A stretch of DNA of 64,000 nt from Rhizobium sp. BG4. Its GTDB lineage: Bacteria > Pseudomonadota > Alphaproteobacteria > Rhizobiales > Rhizobiaceae. The notes beneath the pieces are model-generated. The model was given only the letters and a program-made list of their open reading frames with translations, was not told the origin of the DNA and searched no databases. The translations under genes were made by a program, and so were the position numbers. The stretch covers positions 3,640,001-3,704,000 of the forward strand of contig NZ_CP044125.1 in the NCBI RefSeq assembly GCF_016864575.1, written 5' to 3'. Positions within the stretch are counted from its first letter, which is position 1. Every line of letters begins with the position of its first letter. Shown one piece after another: positions 61,649 through 64,000 of this stretch.

Positions 61649-62665
61649 ATGAGCGTTTCAGGCCTGCCGTTCGACGATTTCCGCGCGTTGCTGCGCGATC
61701 TGCCGGGTCCGGATGCCCGGGCGCTGGTGGCGGCGCGCGAGCGCGACGCGCAGCTGACCAAGCCGCCGGGCGCGCTCGGCCGCCTGGAAGAAATCGCCTT
61801 CTGGCTCGCCGCATGGACGGGCAGGGCGCCCGCTGTCAACCGGCCGCTGGTGGCGATCTTCGCCGGCAATCACGGCGTCGCGCGCCAGGGCATCACGCCC
61901 TTCCCGCCGTCGGTGACGCAGCAGATGGTCGAGAATTTCGCGGCCGGTGGTGCGGCGATCAACCAGATCTGCGTGGCCTACGATCTCGGCCTCAAGGTCT
62001 TCGATCTGGCGCTCGATTACCCGACCGGTGACATCACCCAGGAAGCGGCGCTTTCCGAGCGTGACTGCGCCGCCACCATGGCCTTCGGCATGGAAGCGAT
62101 TGCAGGTGGTACGGATCTGCTCTGCATCGGCGAGATGGGCATCGGCAACACGACGATCGCAGCGGCGATCAACTACGCGCTTTACGGCGGTTCGGCACGC
62201 GATTGGGTCGGCCCCGGCACGGGCTCGGAAGGCGAGATGCTGGAGCGCAAGGTGGCCGCCGTCGAGCGCGCCGTCGAGCTGCACCGCGATCACCTCAACG
62301 ATCCGCTCGAAATCATGCGCCGCCTTGGCGGCCGTGAGATCGCGGCAATGGCAGGGGCAATCCTGGCCGCCCGCGTCGAGAAGATCCCCGTTCTCATCGA
62401 TGGCTATGTGGCGACGGCGGCGGGTGCTATCCTGCAGGCTGCCAATCCGTCGGCGCTCGATCACTGCCTGATCGGCCATGTCTCCGGCGAGCCCGGCCAT
62501 CTGCGCGCCATCGAGATGCTCGGCAAGACGCCGCTTCTGGCGCTTGGCATGCGCCTCGGCGAGGGCACGGGTGCTGCGCTCGCCGCCGGTATCGTCAAGG
62601 CCGCGGCCGCCTGCCATTCGGGCATGGCGACCTTCGCGCAGGCCGGCGTCACCAACAAGCATTGA
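61649..62665 (+). CDS. cobT: Nicotinate-nucleotide--dimethylbenzimidazole phosphoribosyltransferase
   Basis: 338 residues. CobT/CobU family marks include LTKPPGALGRLEEIAFWLAA, FAGNHGVARQGI, GEMGIGNTTIAAAI and the C-terminal catalytic-region Glu in LGEGTGAALA. It transfers phosphoribose to dimethylbenzimidazole to make the lower ligand nucleotide. The 155-base spacer to cobS was inspected for a B12 riboswitch without a convincing result. Confidence 0.94.
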   Translation: MSVSGLPFDDFRALLRDLPGPDARALVAARERDAQLTKPPGALGRLEEIAFWLAAWTGRAPAVNRPLVAIFAGNHGVARQGITPFPPSVTQQMVENFAAGGAAINQICVAYDLGLKVFDLALDYPTGDITQEAALSERDCAATMAFGMEAIAGGTDLLCIGEMGIGNTTIAAAINYALYGGSARDWVGPGTGSEGEMLERKVAAVERAVELHRDHLNDPLEIMRRLGGREIAAMAGAILAARVEKIPVLIDGYVATAAGAILQAANPSALDHCLIGHVSGEPGHLRAIEMLGKTPLLALGMRLGEGTGAALAAGIVKAAAACHSGMATFAQAGVTNKH

Positions 62666-62796
62666 GCGGACGCGTCGCGTTCAGCTTTGTGACAGGTTGA
62701 TGACAGACGCTTGCGGCGCGGACCGGGAAACGGTATTCGCATTTTCACTGATGGACGGCGGCAAGACGCCGTCCGCGACCGCAAGACGAGGACGCC

Positions 62797-63189
62797 TTGG
62801 AGAAACCTGCCGTTCGTAAGCTGACAGGCGTCAGCCATTTCTTCGCCGCCGCGAGCTATTCCTGGGCCGGGTTCCAGCGCCTGATCAAGGAATCGGCCTT
62901 CCGGCAGGAGCTGCTGTTTGCCGCCGTGTCGCTGATCCTGCTGATATCGGTGGGAGCGACGCTTTCCGAGCTGGTCATCGCCGTCATCCTGTTTCTGGCG
63001 CTGTTTGCCGTCGAGGCACTGAACACGGCGATCGAGGAAGTCATCGACCGGATCTCCCCCGAAATTTCGATGGTCGGCAAACATGCCAAGGATCTCGGCT
63101 CCTTTGCCGTTCTCTGCATGCTCGGTGCCTGCGGGCTTTTCCTGCTGTTCACGATCGGCAAGCATCTGATCGCGATCGTCTTCGGCTGA
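62797..63189 (+). CDS. dgkA: Diacylglycerol kinase
   Basis: 130 residues from TTG 62797 with GAGGA six bases upstream. Three membrane helices; conserved KESAFRQEL and AVEALNTAIEEVIDRI hold the catalytic Glu residues of the small integral-membrane DgkA family. It recycles diacylglycerol to phosphatidic acid, notably after glucan modification. It is convergent with the kinase gene at 63192. Confidence 0.92.
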   Translation: MEKPAVRKLTGVSHFFAAASYSWAGFQRLIKESAFRQELLFAAVSLILLISVGATLSELVIAVILFLALFAVEALNTAIEEVIDRISPEISMVGKHAKDLGSFAVLCMLGACGLFLLFTIGKHLIAIVFG

Positions 63190-63191
63190 CC

Positions 63192-64000
63192 TTAGGCGAA
63201 GCTCTTCCGCTTACGGGAGACCGCGTGCGCTTCCTCGACGGCAGGAAGGCTCTGCAGGACGCGCTTGCCCGGCAGGATGGCGATGACTTCGGTGCCTTCG
63301 CGGAGCTTTGATTTCAGCACGAACTGACCGTCGTGCTTGGCAAGGATCGCCTGGACGATCGGCAGGCCGAGGCCGGTGCCCTGTTCGGCGCTCTTGATGG
63401 CGATGGAGCCCTGGCCGAAGGCGGAAAGCACGATCGGGATTTCCTCTTCGGGAATGCCGGGGCCGTTGTCCTTGATCGAGATGTATTGGCCGCCGCCCGC
63501 CGTCCAGCCGACCTTGACGTGGATCTCGCCGCCCTGCGGCGTGAATTTCACGGCGTTGGAGAGCAGGTTCAGGACGACCTGGCGCATCGACTTCTCGTCT
63601 GCCCAGACCGAGGGAAGCTCGGGCTCGAACTGCTGGCTGATGGTGATGTTCTTGCCGCTGGCGCGCAGCTGCACCATGCCGATGCAGTCCTCGGAAATAT
63701 CCAGCAGCGAAATCGCCTCTTCGGCGAGCTCATACTTGCCGGCCTCAATGCGCGAGAGGTCGAGGATCTCGTTGATGAGGTTCAGAAGATGCTGGCCGGA
63801 GCGATGGATGTCGCCGGTATATTCCTTGTAGGTCGGGTTGTTCAGCGGCCCCATGACCTCGGCCGACATCACTTCGGAGAAGCCGAGGATGGCATTCAGC
63901 GGCGTGCGCAGCTCATGCGACATGGAGGCGAGGAAGCGCGACTTGGCAAGGTTTGCCTCCTCGGCGCGGCGGCGCGCCTCGTCGGACATCGATTTTGCCA
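63192..64000 (-). CDS. Sensor histidine kinase, 3' part of gene (PleC/DivJ-like)
   Basis: The frame is open to the window edge, so the sensor portion is missing. Visible are HisKA with SHELRTPLNAILGFSEVM (phosphoaccepting His) and HATPase_c with N box VLNLLSNAVKFTP, G1 DNGPGIP and G2 GTGLGLPI. The run of AKSRFLASMSHELRTPLNAI and lack of a receiver domain resemble the PleC/DivJ/PdhS kinases that control DivK in alphaproteobacteria. A basic tail SRKRKSFA ends the protein. Confidence 0.88.
   Translation of the reverse strand, partial: AKSMSDEARRRAEEANLAKSRFLASMSHELRTPLNAILGFSEVMSAEVMGPLNNPTYKEYTGDIHRSGQHLLNLINEILDLSRIEAGKYELAEEAISLLDISEDCIGMVQLRASGKNITISQQFEPELPSVWADEKSMRQVVLNLLSNAVKFTPQGGEIHVKVGWTAGGGQYISIKDNGPGIPEEEIPIVLSAFGQGSIAIKSAEQGTGLGLPIVQAILAKHDGQFVLKSKLREGTEVIAILPGKRVLQSLPAVEEAHAVSRKRKSFA

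Noticed and set aside
1..64000. tRNA or rRNA genes
   Set aside because: No cloverleaf tRNA signatures or rRNA segments were recognised on either strand by eye; a covariance search was not possible.

Overview
The window is about 64 kb of GC-rich (roughly 60%) chromosomal DNA from an alphaproteobacterium, most likely a Rhizobium species. Pointers are the CUT1 sugar ABC locus under a LacI-type regulator, a long UvrB with N-terminal and C-terminal extensions, the oppositely oriented cobS and cobT genes, RcnB-like and DUF1289 proteins, and two kinds of palindromic repeat that I associate with Rhizobiales. Assignments rest on reading the sequence and on recalled family features; no database search was run.

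Layout. 1-2717: 3' part of an autotransporter with tandem Ig-like repeats. 2763-16678: LacI regulator, then a carbohydrate operon (binding protein, two permeases, ATPase, GH2 beta-mannosidase-like enzyme, sugar isomerase, Gfo/Idh/MocA oxidoreductase, aldo/keto reductase, GH43 enzyme, acetyltransferase) punctuated by RNA hairpins and a cloverleaf-like palindromic element. 16808-21818: RcnB-like protein and a zinc region (CobW-type GTPase plus small partner, znuA, znuCB, zur) with palindromes that look like Zur operators. 21845-23348: small membrane protein, gamma carbonic anhydrase-like and FAH-family genes. 23422-29702: FecR-TPR-outer-membrane-barrel gene overlapping a CHASE2 nucleotide cyclase gene (frameshifted here), and divergently a membrane protein resembling Pycsar effector (PycTM/DUF5706) proteins. 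30082-32398: cspA, dusA, J-domain protein.

32478-35519 is an AT-rich insert between the J-domain gene and uvrB. It holds two minus-strand genes, one with PD-(D/E)XK-like nuclease motifs and resemblance to GapS4a-type defence proteins. They are separated by an IS1595-like element with perfect 26-bp inverted repeats and a passenger gene. Removing the element in silico gives a tight two-gene operon, so this looks like a small acquired, possibly defence-related module broken by a transposon. 35636-43496: uvrB (with an in-frame palindromic repeat), methyltransferase, GGDEF-EAL protein, MFS carrier. 43627-52370: two-domain cell-wall-hydrolase-like protein with a lipoprotein, MFS carrier, small proteins, a DUF1800/DUF1501 pair, thioesterase, a 29-residue membrane protein and a possible sRNA. 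52757-58372: chemoreceptor, extensin-like lipoprotein, ABC-2 exporter. 58665-64000: small uncharacterised genes, aspartic protease, DUF1289 protein, cobS, cobT, diacylglycerol kinase, and the 3' end of a sensor histidine kinase gene.

Functional threads are plant-derived oligosaccharide uptake and breakdown, zinc homeostasis, cobalamin nucleotide-loop assembly, and envelope sensing that ends in cyclic nucleotide signals. The most interesting regions are the interrupted nuclease-like module and the cyclase/PycTM-like neighbourhood.
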